Positions 50,601-61,769 of a DNA stretch of 64,000 nucleotides are shown here, one piece after another. Numbering within the stretch: position 1 is the stretch's first letter; every line of letters starts with the position of its first letter. The stretch comes from Cunninghamella blakesleeana (taxonomy: Eukaryota; Mucoromycota; Mucoromycetes; Mucorales; Cunninghamellaceae). Where the stretch lies: contig JAFCIZ010000001.1 in assembly GCA_017871115.1 (NCBI GenBank), positions 4,073,501 through 4,137,500 of the forward strand, in the 5' to 3' direction. The notes under the pieces were generated by a model, which was not told where the DNA came from, did no database searches, and saw only the letters and a list, made by a program, of their open reading frames with translations. The position numbers were made by a program, and so were the translations under genes.

Positions 50601-53076
50601 CTGCGTATAGGTTTATTGTTTAAATATTTAAATGGATGCAATGCATGTAAATCATCAATTATTTCAAACCCTTTATCTGTAGGTCGTACGTTGATCACTG
50701 CATTTCTATCCCAATCTGTTCTCATAGCCTTTCTTACTTTAGGATCATACGCCATTTCTTGTGCTAATATTGTTCTTGCTGCTTTTAATACTTTTTCACC
50801 ATCTGTGAATGTTCCATCTACGTTAGCTTCACCTTCTACAAGAGGATCTACGAGACTATCTTCAGGATAATAACGACGATGATTTTCTAAATAATTGGCA
50901 CCAAATTCTTTAGCAGTAATGCCAAAGAACTAAAATAAAAATAAATAAACAAATAAAAAAATAAATAAACAAATATATATATGCATGTATAAATAAAATA
51001 ATAATAATAATATACAATATATGACTTACAGGAATTACTTTAACCACAGATGTATGTTTCATTGTATCATATAAAGATTTATTTAATGGACGTTTAGGAC
51101 CTTTGTTTTGAGATTGTACTGCATTAATCGTTTCACTGAATTTAAGATTGACATAATCCAAGATATCGTTGACTTCTTCCATTTTTTCCACTTTAGATTC
51201 TGAATCAAGTACATAACTATCATCAATATTGTATTTAGCCAAAAAGTCTTTAAGTGTTCTTTTACGTTCTGCAAAACTGTGATATTTAAAATCCAAATCA
51301 TATATTTCCCATAAATCATCTTCGGTTAATATTTCAGTTGTTGTGCCGGTTGTAGCATCGATTTCAGTAAAAAAATCCCTTCGGTGATCTTTAATATGAG
51401 GTACTTCTAATAATTCACGAGCAAAAAATCCTACTACATGTGTTACTGCTGTGTTGAAATTTTCAGAAGGATTATTTATTCCACGTAAATGAGCAAGTTG
51501 CTTAGCTACCCATGAGCCTTCATGTTGTAATTCTTCTGCTGTTGGTTCCACAAATTTCTTACTAAGCCCTTCATATCGCATTTGTAAACGTTCTGGTACA
51601 TCGATATTTCGAATTTTTTCATCTTCTTCAGTTAACATACGTTCTGCGAGTTCACTTGGTTCGAAAATATCAGCTAATTGAGGTTCACGTTGTTCTTTTT
51701 CCATATCCATATGCTGAATCGATAATATAGTAGTAAAAATAAAAATAATAATAAAGAAGGAGAAGAAGAAGAAAAATAAAAGATCAATACGAGAAGAGTA
51801 TGTAAAGGATAAATATGAATCAAACTATATAGTATATGGCTGTTTATATATAAACCTACATCTTCTGGATAAAGAGCATATTCATAATCACCACCATCAC
51901 CGAAAATATCATACATATCTACCAAAACACTATTAAAATAAAAATAAATATATGATTACACATAAATATTCATTTTTTTCTCTTCTCTTAAAATATAATT
52001 ATGTTTATATAGTAATATACACACTTACTCTTCACTAATGCCTTCAGGTAGCATATCCATAATAGCTTTTCCAGGCTGATTACGTTCACCTTCATCATAA
52101 TAGCCCGTTGCGGCACCATCATCACGATTACCGAAACGTCTTTCACCTAATACTTGATCCAAATCATCTTCATCTTCATCGGCAATAAAGTCACCCATAT
52201 CATCATAAGCATCTCTACGTCGATAAACAGATGTGTCATTGTATTGCTCATCTTCATCTTCATTATAGTGATTTGCATTTGCTGAACGTTGATAGTTGTT
52301 TTCTTCTTCTTCATCGTCAGAAAATATATTCTCTGTTGTTTTAGGAGCTGGTCGACTTTTTTCTTCTGCACGTCCACGTTTTAATCGTTTTAATTGAGGC
52401 TAATAATATAAATATATAAAAATCAAATAAAAAAATTATTACAAATCATATTATTTATTATTTATATATAATTGTAGAATATCATAATAAAATTAGTATC
52501 ACTTACACCTGATGATCTTCCTAATTTCAAACCAGTATTTTCTTCTAATAATTCCAAATCTTCGTCATCAAGCTCTTCGTCGTCTAATATAAAAAAATAC
52601 ATATATATATATATATTGTGAGATTAATAACACTCAATATATCGATAGAGTTCTACTATATATACATATATATCCCTACAGTCTTCAATTCTTCTTTTCT
52701 TTTTTCTTCTTGTTGAAACTTTTGTATCTTCCAATTCTTGTTCATCTTCCTCTTCTTCTTCTTCATCATCAACAATAAAACCTTCGGCGATCTATAACCA
52801 TTATTTATAATAATTATTAATAATATTTTATAAAAATAAAAAAAGTGTATATAATGAGTATTCTTGATATATTTTTCTAAATATGAATGTATATATTACC
52901 TTTCTAGCTTCTTCCTCATCTTCTTCTTCTTCTTCTTCATCTTCATCGTCATCGTCGTCATCATGATGATTATAACCTAATTCTTCACCTTCTTCTTCTT
53001 CCTCTTCAGAGTTATCTTCGAAGCGATTTCCTTTTCGTTGTTGTTGATAAAAAGTTGATTCTTCATCACTAGACAT
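47655..53076 (-). CDS. SPT6: transcription elongation factor Spt6
   Basis: Histone chaperone and elongation factor that travels with RNA polymerase II. Ten exons: 52900-53076, 52680-52791, 52507-52583, 52029-52399, 51860-51929, 51030-51713, 49607-50929, 48338-49472, 48097-48224 and 47655-47984. All phases join to 1,468 residues, near the yeast 1,451. In order: acidic N-terminus (MSSDEESTF, long Glu/Asp runs), the helical core with VYRRRDAYDDMGDF and DIFGDGGDYEYAL, a YqgF/RuvC-like domain (RVIAVSHGNGDPKSPTMAVM, residue about 720), helix-hairpin-helix with VCGFGPRKAQSILKKIEAI (about 925), S1 domain with VPAKVVSVRGRVANCVLDS (about 1085), and tandem SH2 from about 1208 with LVIRPSSRGGGHMAITW. The C-terminal tail after INGFKRLQ is Gln/His/Pro-rich and resembles the flexible end of Spt6 in other fungi. 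Confidence 0.97.
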
Positions 53077-53578
53077 GTTTTTTTATTTTGTTGATTGTAT
53101 ATATAATATTTGTATTATTGATTTAAAAGAAGAAGTATTTTTTTATGATTATGTATTTATGATAGAAGATGTGTTTGATAAATAAGATATATATATATAT
53201 ATATATTATTATCAATTTATGTAAGAAAAAAAACAAAAAGAAAGAGAAATAGATAGAAGAGTGCGAAAAAAAAAACAAGTCAACAGAAAAAAATAAAAAT
53301 TTAAAAAATCCTCTAAATAAAAATTTAACTCCGCCAGTGCTTGATTTTTTTTCCATTATTTTTTTGTTCTTTTACAAAAAGAGATAAAATCATAGAAATA
53401 TAAAAAATATTTTTTTTTTGATTATTATCCAAAATAGTAATAATAATAAAATTGTGAAAGAAATAGTACCAATGATGGTAGAACGGTATTCAACCTGGGT
53501 AAAGTTTTCCTAATTTTCTTTTACTAAAAATCACTCTATATTTTATTTATAAGTATAGCCAATATATATATATATAAT
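53077..53578. other. SPT6 promoter spacer
   Basis: 502 nt between GNAT 3' end and SPT6 start. CCGCC at 53331-53335 lies 255 nt upstream of the SPT6 ATG. A GC-bearing stretch at 53468-53507 is otherwise unexplained. Near the start there is an A/T-rich leader. Confidence 0.5.
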
Positions 53579-54037
53579 TTATTCTATAAATTTTTTCAAG
53601 TGTAAAATTGGGAAAGGTTTCCCTTGACCGTCAAATTCGGAACGATCAGAGACAATAAAACCAAGAGATTTATAAAAACCCAAGGCATTTTTATTTTGCT
53701 CGTTTACATCCACGTAGTTTATATCATATTGATCGAAGGCATAGTGAACAAGCTGTTTCCCAATTCCTTTTCCCAGATAATGGGGATGAATAAACAGCAT
53801 TTCTATCTTATTTTTTTCAATTCCCATAAACCCAAGCATGCTATTATTTTTGTCTTGAGCAACAAGAAGTGAATCAATTTCTTTTAAGCCTTTTTTGACA
53901 TGTTCAATTAATGACGTAATATGCTGGATAGATAAAAAATCATGCGTTGCTTTGACAGATTGTTCCCATAATAATAATAATTTTTCTATATCATCTTCGT
54001 TTCGATTTTTATCTTGTATAATTATTATATCTATCAT
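53579..54037 (-). CDS. GNAT-family N-acetyltransferase
   Basis: Acetyl-CoA-dependent N-acetyltransferase, substrate unknown. Single exon, 152 residues. Seen: LWEQSVKATHDFLS near the N-terminus, LVAQDKNNSMLGFMGI, then IEMLFIHPHYLGKGIGKQLV, where the last part is the acetyl-CoA loop (R/Q-x-x-G-x-G/A form, here KGIGK), and NEQNKNALGFYKSLGF, the conserved C-terminal block with the tyrosine of motif B. The WExSVxATHxFL opening is typical of bacterial YjaB-like acetyltransferases. No intron. This makes a bacterial origin plausible. The start is the first Met and gives a family-sized protein. Confidence 0.88.
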   Translation of the reverse strand: MIDIIIIQDKNRNEDDIEKLLLLWEQSVKATHDFLSIQHITSLIEHVKKGLKEIDSLLVAQDKNNSMLGFMGIEKNKIEMLFIHPHYLGKGIGKQLVHYAFDQYDINYVDVNEQNKNALGFYKSLGFIVSDRSEFDGQGKPFPILHLKKFIE

Positions 54038-55356
54038 TATTAAATTACGTATATTAAAGAAAAAGGGAAGAGAAAGCGAAAAAAAAATAATTAAAGGGTG
54101 ATCAAGATTTCATTTTTTTTTTATTTGAATCGCCGCCTGTGAAAAACCCAAAAACCAATTTACTTTTTCTTTTTTCGACCATATATAATAATATATTATT
54201 TATTTATTTATTTCATTCTTTTTTATAAAGACAAATAATGAATAACAAAAGAATAATTAGAAAAAAGAAAAAAAAATATAGTTTGTTTAATATAAAATTT
54301 AATATTAAAATAATATGAATTCATATTTATTTATATTGTCACTAAAGACAATAAAATAACTAAAAATGGATCAGTATAGCGTACAAGAAAGATGGGGATA
54401 GAACTTAAAAAATAGGAGAGTAGAAGGGGAAAAAGAGTGGGCTGAATAGAGTCTATTTTAAATAAACTTATATAAGGAGAGGAAAAAAAAAGGCTTGAAT
54501 CTTGAAGGATATTTGTGAAGGAAAAAGAGATAGTTTATTGACAAGACTATAGATAATTTTGAATATTCATTTATAATTATTATTATTATTACTAATATTA
54601 TTACTAGTAATAGTTATAGTGTATATGTTATATACTATATTACTATAATGATTATTATTTATTTATTGTTTTAGTTGTATGAAATGAAAATTAATATTTC
54701 AATCTCAATAATGAAAAATCGCTATAATGACGTTCGACTTTTTTAAAAATGACGAAATTATTTAAATTCATATATATATATATATACCCAATTTGCTGAT
54801 TCTATCTTTAAAAGGAGAAGAAGAGGAGGGGTAAAGTATTATAGTCATTATTATTAAGGAGGATCATAAACAAAGGGAGTTTGTATTTATAAAATAAATC
54901 ATAAACATTGTCATCTTTATCATAATCATAATAATATATATAATAATACTCAATCGATGATGGCGATAGATCTTCGTAAATAAGGGCTTTTTTTTTTTTT
55001 TTTACTTAATGGGTTCACATTGCCGCCTTTGCATTCCTTAAGAAAAAAAAATCCATCAACAAGATTTATTATTGTTTAAAAAGAAATAGAGAACAGGGGA
55101 ATGGTAATAATAATAAAAAAAACATGGCTATTTCTTTTTTTTTTTTTTTGCACGATTTTTCAATAATTAGAAGCAGGGATTTTTATTTTATTATATACAA
55201 AAAATAATAGTAATATTAACATGTGAGTAAAAAAAGAAGGTAGGGGAAGATATTAAAAGTAAAAAGAAAGAATATATATATATATATATATAAAGAGATT
55301 ATAAGCAAATTATAGATAAAATAAAATAATTAAAATAAAATAAAAATGTATGTGTA
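54038..55356. other. spacer upstream of GNAT gene
   Basis: 1.3 kb. CCGCC words at 54133-54137 (96 nt upstream of the GNAT start) and 55023-55027. The rest is A/T runs, TTA repeats and (AT)n. No gene seen. Confidence 0.5.
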
Positions 55357-55686
55357 TTAAATAGCAAAATCCGGTGTCACACTTAATCTTACAGTACGAT
55401 CAGGATAATCAGCAATTAATTGTTCAATTTCTAATTGTTTAGGAGATAAAGGTTCATCTTCAATAGCAGTTGTAGAACTAGTAGTAGAGCTAGACGGTGA
55501 TAATGAGGGTAATGAAAATCGATTTAAGGTTAATGAAGACCGTCTATAATTAAATATTGTTGCTAGTTTTAACGATCTTGTAGAAAATTGAAAGGATCTT
55601 CTTCTTGTTGATTCTTCTTCTTGTTGATGATGATAGGAAAACATGGATTCTTTATCAATAGTAGTATCCATTATAGTTTGAGTCAT
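55357..55686 (-). CDS. small Ser/Thr-rich hypothetical protein
   Basis: Single exon, 109 residues, not recognised. N-terminal half: MTQTIMDTTIDKESMFSYHH, then a basic and Ser-rich part with RRRSFQFSTRSLKLATIFNY, RRSSLTLNRFSLPSLSPSS with several RRxS-type kinase sites, and a final block SPKQLEIEQLIADYPDRTVR LSVTPDFAI-like which looks folded. No signal peptide or membrane span. Coding status is supported by length, balanced composition and a good start, in a spacer otherwise full of stops. A signalling adaptor or inhibitor is possible but not shown. Confidence 0.6.
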   Translation of the reverse strand: MTQTIMDTTIDKESMFSYHHQQEEESTRRRSFQFSTRSLKLATIFNYRRSSLTLNRFSLPSLSPSSSTTSSTTAIEDEPLSPKQLEIEQLIADYPDRTVRLSVTPDFAI

Positions 55687-56338
55687 ATTTATTTATTATT
55701 TATAATGTAATAGTAGGGTATATTTATATATGTATATATTTATATTTATAGAGTAAATGAGTGAATTTTTTTTAAAATGTCTATTTTAATTATAATTTTT
55801 TTAAAATATTAAAAAAAAAAAAGAGAAAAGAAAGAAGAGAAAGAAAAAAAAAAAAAACAATAAGATTATTTATGAAATCAACTCCATTTCATTGCTTTTT
55901 TTTTAAAATACCGATTTTTTATTGTCTATGTCTGTGCGTTTTTGGATATATTCCTCTCTCTTTAATTTTTATTATTATTATTATCAATAAACATACATAT
56001 ACATAAATAAAATGAGGAGTCATTTTATTTTCTCTCTCTCTTTCGCTTTCTCCCTAATTTATATAATTCTTTTTTTTTCAGTTACAATTCTTTAAAAATG
56101 AAAATGATTTTAAAAAGGTCGGAACTTATTGTTTTAAACAATTCATTATTGGGCAAACTTTAATTTTTATATGCATTCTTATAACCAATCCAGACAATTA
56201 AATGATAATTAGAGAATTATATCAATTTTTCCCAAAGAATTAAAAAATAGAAAAGTGAAATATTAAAAATGATATATATATATTATAAAGTATTAAATGT
56301 ATATGCAATAATAATAATAATATAAATAAAAAAGTAAT
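55687..56338. other. spacer
   Basis: AT-rich 652 nt between the two small minus-strand genes. Includes CTCTCTCTTTCGCTTTCTCCC near 56032-56053. No gene seen. Confidence 0.5.
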
Positions 56339-56577
56339 TTAACGGCTACAATATCCGTTATAACAGTATACGCCAGACCCTACATAAAAATAATAATAAA
56401 AATAAATAAATAAAGCAGTATTAATGAAAAAAAAGAGGAAAAGGGGGGGAGTATTGTTTTTTTTTTAACTTACCGTAACGATAGTAACAATCATTATTGA
56501 CCCGACTATAAATATATAATATTAAAATAATGATAGACAGGGTTAAGCCTTTTATTTTTATCTTTATTTTTTTTATC

Positions 56578-56618
<41 letters not shown>

Positions 56619-56965
56619 TTCATCATTTACCAATATGCAGAAGAATGTCTATTATGCCTAGTAGCAAAACCTGCAGCCAAACCGACGATCAATGCTATCA
56701 ACATAAAGCAACAAAACCCCGAAGCAAATTTTCTAACTCTACCTAAGTGAGGTTTATTAGGATTTGATGGATTGTAAAAATTATTAAATCTTGTTCTGAG
56801 ATCTTGTTGTTGATGTTGATTTGGTTGTGAAGGAGGTGGAGGTGGTTGATAGTTACTATTTTGTGGTGGAGGTGGTTGGTAATATGTTTGTCCAGGTAAA
56901 TGATCTTGTTGTTGTTGTTGTTGTTGATAATAAGCAGGAGGTGGTGGTCCCACTTTTTTTTTCAA
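56339..56965 (-). CDS. small Pro/Gln-rich single-pass membrane protein
   Basis: Not recognised; 135 residues in three exons: 56631-56965, 56474-56505 and 56339-56379. The N-terminal 70 residues are Pro/Gln/Tyr-rich (VGPPPPAYYQQQQQQQDHLP and two YQPPPPP runs), followed by a basic stretch, one hydrophobic segment FCCFMLIALIVGLAAGF, and a short tail that the two small exons complete: CRVNNDCYYRYGSGVYCYNG then YCSR. The tail has four cysteines in 25 residues and probably forms disulphides outside the cytosol, or is palmitoylated. PPxY-like motifs could recruit a WW-domain ubiquitin ligase. The 32 nt and 41 nt exons have clean GT-AG ends and correct phase, which supports the model. Confidence 0.7.
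56581..56614. repeat. (AT)n microsatellite
   Basis: About 17 TA units in the first intron of the small membrane protein gene. Confidence 0.9.
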
Positions 56966-58330
56966 AAAAAAAAAACATATATATTTATATATATATTAAT
57001 TTATTTCATTTATTATCCTTGAAGTTTTCCTTTATTTTATTATATCCTTTATTTACTTTGATTCATTGGTTTTGAATTCATCATGGTATAGATTTTTATT
57101 TAATTATGATAAAAAATAGAAATGATAAAAAGAGAAAAAAGGATTAAAAAATTTAAAAAAATAAATAAATAAATAGATGAAATAGAAAGGGTATGTATAA
57201 AACCGTAGCATTATAGAATTATTTGTATACACTGCTGACTATCTATGGAAAAAATGTGATTGTATTTATTTTTGTGTACTTTTTAAATATCCGTTTTATG
57301 CAATTAAACCAATCAAAAGGTTTTTTTTGATGATGTATCAGTAATAAAACATTACAGAACTTAGCACTCAAAATCAGCATCACATGCTGTATTAAAAAAT
57401 ATTATAAATGTTGTCTTGGTTACTTAAAGGAGAGAGAGACAGTAATGTAGAAAAAAAATACTTGTTTAAATTATTTCAAATATGTATCCCTTAGTTCTCG
57501 TTTATTTTAAAAAAAGCCATGCTCTTTCTTTTATTTTTTTTTTGGATCAAGAAAAAAGGAAAAGTGAAAAATATATATACTTGATATAAAAATTAATCTT
57601 GTTTTTTTTTTAAAAAAAAAAAAAAGAAGCTTGGTATCTTGATATCTTGACGTCTTGATATATAAAACAAATCTCGATTTTAAATAAAGTTTGAATAGTA
57701 TGATAAAAATAGTTGATTTCATATTTTTAATAGCCGTCATTTTTTTATATGCTAATAACCTAAAAGGGTAATAGCAATTTAAATCTGAGCTTTAAGCTGA
57801 GGACTGCTTAGTAGAAAATTTTTTTTGATTAAAAAATTATAAAAAAAAGCTCTATTTTCAAGAATAAATTTTTTTTCTTTTCATTTTTATTTTTTTCCAT
57901 CTGTCTAATGTTTCTGGTTCTCTCTATATTGGTTTATTAGGTATGTATTTACAAATTATTATATATATATTATAAAAAGTTCTTTGGTCGCGAGGATGAT
58001 TCTGGCATTTGGCTTTAGCCGTTATGGCGCTGATGAAAAAACCCTAGCTACCTAACTTAAACTGCTGAGCCCATTGAACTTTATTATCATACTATTTTAC
58101 AGTTTTATATTATAATATAAGCCTCTAATTTTATTACTATTTTTTTTTCTTTTTAGATTCTTGAAAAAGATAAAAATAAAACCGATTTACGTAGTTTAGT
58201 TCATTATTTTTTATTATGTAAAATAAATTTTTTTTAAACTAAATTTTAATGTTTTTAAATTTTGACACCTATTTCTTTTTTTTTTGAGTTTTTTCAGTTC
58301 TTTTTTTTTTTTAAAAAAAAATAATGAGTT
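56966..58330. other. divergent spacer
   Basis: 1.37 kb between the membrane protein gene and the NEDP1-like gene. At 57979-58056 one frame reads SSLVARMILAFGFSRYGADE and stops soon after; it may be a relic. Otherwise A/T runs, with T-runs at 58270-58310 ahead of the next gene. Confidence 0.5.
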
Positions 58331-59362
58331 ATGATTGTCCTTAACTATTACGATGTAGATCTTCATGACTATGTAAGAAAAATTTTTATAACAAAATAAA
58401 GTTAACACTTCATATCATCTTAATACATATGTTATTTGGTTTATTAAGGATTTAAAAACTTTAGAAAATGGTGAATGGTTAAACGATAAGATAGTAGAAT
58501 TCTATATGGAATATATGGAAAGAACGACAGTTCATAATGATATTTTATTATTACGTCCGGCTATGGTCCATTTGCTCACATATATGCCAGGTACATACTA
58601 TTCAATGTAAATATATGTATGTTAAAATGAAATAATGTACATATTTTGTTTTATTTACACGATATACAGGCGATCCTAAAGACCTTCAAAGTGTTTTACC
58701 TCCTCAACTTGAAAATAGACGTGTTATATTTATTCCTATAAATGATGGTATAGCTGATAAAGCATATAGTGGTACACACTGGTAAGATAAATAAACAAAT
58801 GAACTAGACAGAGAAAAAATAGCTAATATCAGAGCGATTATTACTATATGTTGTGTGGTCATTAACTTAATATTTATTGTAGGTCATTATTGGTATTTTT
58901 TAGATCATTAAAGACATTTTTTTATTATGATAGTTTAAATACATCCAATATTCGTCCAGCCAAATATACTGCTAAAAGGATGATATCTTTACTTGGGCTT
59001 GATGTAGAACCAGAATTTAAAGTAATACCAAGCCCTCAACAAGAAGGGACTTCTGATTGTGGATGTAAGTACATATTATTTTACATAATAAAGAATAAGC
59101 ATAAAAAAGATTGTTTTCTTTAATATAACTAAATAAAATACATACCCTTGTATTTTATTTTTTTATTTTTTTTCCACTTCTAGTGATGGTTCTTAGTCTA
59201 ATGGATTTATTAATACGTAGAATGATATCAAATACTCTTACCGATGAAAATGACCAAGATATTTTGACAACAAAAGAGTTAGATAGTATGAAATCCCCTG
59301 ACAATATAAGAAAGGAGATGAATGTATTAATTAAAAAAATGTTGGCGGAAAAAAATAAATAA
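58331..59362 (+). CDS. NEDP1/SENP8-like deneddylase (C48 peptidase)
   Basis: Cysteine protease of the Ulp1/C48 family, most like SENP8/NEDP1, which processes Nedd8 and removes it from targets such as cullins. Five exons: 58331-58372, 58449-58590, 58670-58781, 58883-59064 and 59184-59362; 218 residues, equal to human SENP8 (about 212). The start MIVLNYYDVDLHDYDLKTLE matches the SENP8 opening. Then GEWLNDKIVEFYMEY, and the triad: His98 in GTHWSLLV, Asp115 in YYDS, Gln152 in PSPQQEGTSDCG, Cys158 in SDCG. The lone Ulp1 core with no extended N-terminus and the WLND motif support NEDP1 rather than the larger SUMO proteases. The SDCG box lies at an exon end. Confidence 0.9.
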
Positions 59363-59633
59363 AATTAAACGTTATAAATTTATGTATTTTTTGAAAGTAA
59401 TAATGAAAAGATATTCTAACATTAAATACACACACATATACACACATGGATATATATATATTCTTTTTGTATAGTAATAGATTATTTACTTTTATTATTA
59501 TTCGTATTGTGTTTTTTCTTTTTTTTTTTTTTTGTTAGTTTTGTTAGTTTTGATTTTTTTAATATACTATTTAAAAGAAAAAAAAATAAATAAATGATAT
59601 TATCTTTAAAGCGATAAAAAAAAAAAGTCAAAT
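59363..59633. other. convergent 3' spacer
   Basis: 271 nt between NEDP1-like and STE24 stop codons; A/T and T-runs only. Confidence 0.6.
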
Positions 59634-61452
59634 CTACAAGTCCTTCTTTGATTCTTCTTCAATTTTAATAGGTTGATTTGAAGTAGGTTCGACACCAAGT
59701 TTGCTAAGACGTTCAGTTAAAGTAGGATGAGAGTTATTCCATGCAGAGTACCAAGGATCCATATTAAAACCTCCAAGATTCTTAACACTTAATTTAATTA
59801 AAGAGCTACGTAATTTAGAAGCAAAACCAAGTTTAAGAGCAAATGCATCTAATATAGACAAACAAATGAATAAAAATGGATTAATACAAGTTATTTTTAA
59901 TATTATATATTATTATTATTGTTATATTCTCTTACCAGCTTCATATTCATTCTTTCTTTGATAAACGTGCATGCAGAAACTAATAACACTATCAACAGGG
60001 ATATAAATTATTTGGAACAAGACAAATCCAATTAATAAAGGTGTAGTATGAAAACCAAAATCTTGATAGAATTTAGCATTATGAATAAAGAAAGAAAACA
60101 TCCAAAAAATAATAAATGTATAGACCTGACTAACACCTAATAATTTCAAAGTGTGGCCCATTTTCCAATGTCCTAATTCATGGGCCAAAACAGCGCAAAT
60201 TTCGTCATTGTCCGAATGTTCAATTAACGTATCAAATAAAACAATATGCTTGTTCTTTCCAAAACCATAGAAGTAAGCGTTTGAATGATTCGATCTTTTA
60301 CTTCCATCAATCACATATAATTTTTTCAAAGGGAATGCAATACGTGCTGCTAAAGCTTCGATTTGACTACGTAAATCACCTTCTTCAAGAGGTGTTAATT
60401 TGTTGAATAAAGGTTGAATGACGGTTGGATAAATCATAATAATAAAGAGTTGGAAGACCAATCTATAAATATATATATATATATTAGTAATATATCTTTT
60501 TTCATATAATATGGTGATAGTGATGATGATGGCACCCCTTCCTTTTTTTAAATCCAATAATTATTCTTATTATTATTAAACTTACAAAAGGGCCCAAACA
60601 TAGAAAAAGAATTTATCACCAGTAGCTTGGATGACCCATAAACAAGCAGATAAAAGTGGGAACATTAATACCATCATGACAAGTTGATTTTTAACAAGAT
60701 CAGAGAAGAAAAGGCCAATAGTTTGATTATTGAATCCATGTTTTTGTTCGATAACAAAAGTAGAATATAAAGAGAATGGAAGGGATGTTAAGGTAGAAAA
60801 CCAATTGAATAAAACAGAAAAGACTAAAGATTGTAAAATCTAAATTTATAGGCGTATGAAGGATAGCAAAATTTAAGTTTAATATTCTTTTTCCTTATTA
60901 TCTTTACTCCTCCAAGGTTGTTCTTTATTCCTTTTCTTTATATATATATATATATATATAAATACATATTATTTTTTACCTGATGTTCAGGACCATAACC
61001 GCCATATGTTTCTAATAAAGATCCAGAAGTATACCAAAACCAGGCCATACCATTGTAATACAAGAATAAAAGAGCTTCAATATGTTTAATTAAGTCATGA
61101 AGAAAACCAAATCTTGATTTATCCAAATTATATTTTTGTGCCTTTTTGAAATCTTCTTCAGAAACAATATCAGCAAGATCCTTTGGGCGATTAGGCAAAA
61201 GGTATCGTTTATATTGACGATAGCTATTTTATTGTATTTAATATATATATTTATATATAAATAAATAAACAAAATCATCTCTTTTGGCGAATCTAATTTC
61301 ATATATTTATATCTCTCTATCTCTATCTATATATATAAATGTACTTACTTTAAATACTGTTCAAATAAGAAGATGGCATTACTAAATACAATAACGTATT
61401 GTTTATAATCTATAGTATCTAAAATGGCTAATATACGCGTAATGTCAACCAT
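59634..61452 (-). CDS. STE24: CAAX prenyl protease Ste24
   Basis: ER/nuclear-envelope zinc metalloprotease (M48A) that trims prenylated CAAX proteins such as a-factor type pheromones. Five exons: 61349-61452, 60980-61223, 60586-60839, 59936-60462 and 59634-59848; 447 residues, near the yeast 453. Seen: MVDITRILAILDTIDYKQYV, RQYKRYLLPNRPKDLADIVS, FGFNNQT-like loop (EQKHGFNNQTIG), several membrane spans, YVIDGSKRSNHSNAYFYGFG, the zinc motif HELGH at residue about 295, and the third ligand region RKNEYEADAFALKLG. Tail: NNSHPTLTERLSKLG. Hydrophobic spans between match the barrel fold of Ste24. The start is the first Met with in-phase join. It shares a 317 nt divergent promoter with the acyltransferase gene. 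Confidence 0.96.
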
Positions 61453-61769
61453 TTTCAACTTTTATTTATGAAGAAAAAAAAAGGAAAGAGAGGAGTAAAA
61501 AATTAATATACCATTTTTTTTAAATCGCAAATTTTATTTTTAAACACCGCGGGTACGCCAATTTTTTTTGCCCTTGATTTTTTTTGAAAAGAGTCAGGCG
61601 CCTTCATTTCCCAATTACTCTTCTCTCTCTCCCACTCTTTTTTTTTTATTCTCTCACTCACTTTCTAACTTTCTCACTCTTTTTATTTTATTAATTATCA
61701 TTATCATTACTATTATCATTATTATTATATAGGTATATAAGTAATTTATAAGTATATATTTTTTTTCTA
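61453..61769. promoter_or_regulatory. divergent promoter, STE24 / acyltransferase
   Basis: Compact 317 nt bidirectional region. GC-bearing sites stand out: CCGCGG at 61547-61552, GCCAAT at 61557-61562, AGAGTCA at 61590-61596, and the palindrome AGGCGCCT at 61596-61603. A CTCTTCTCTCTCTCCCACTC tract follows at 61618-61637 on the acyltransferase side, then TTATCATTA repeats. Which factors bind is not known. Confidence 0.5.

Noticed and set aside
53462..53510. GC-bearing stretch ending AACCTGGGTAAAG as a 5S rRNA or snRNA fragment.
   Set aside because: No 5S internal control region or snRNA core motif could be placed.
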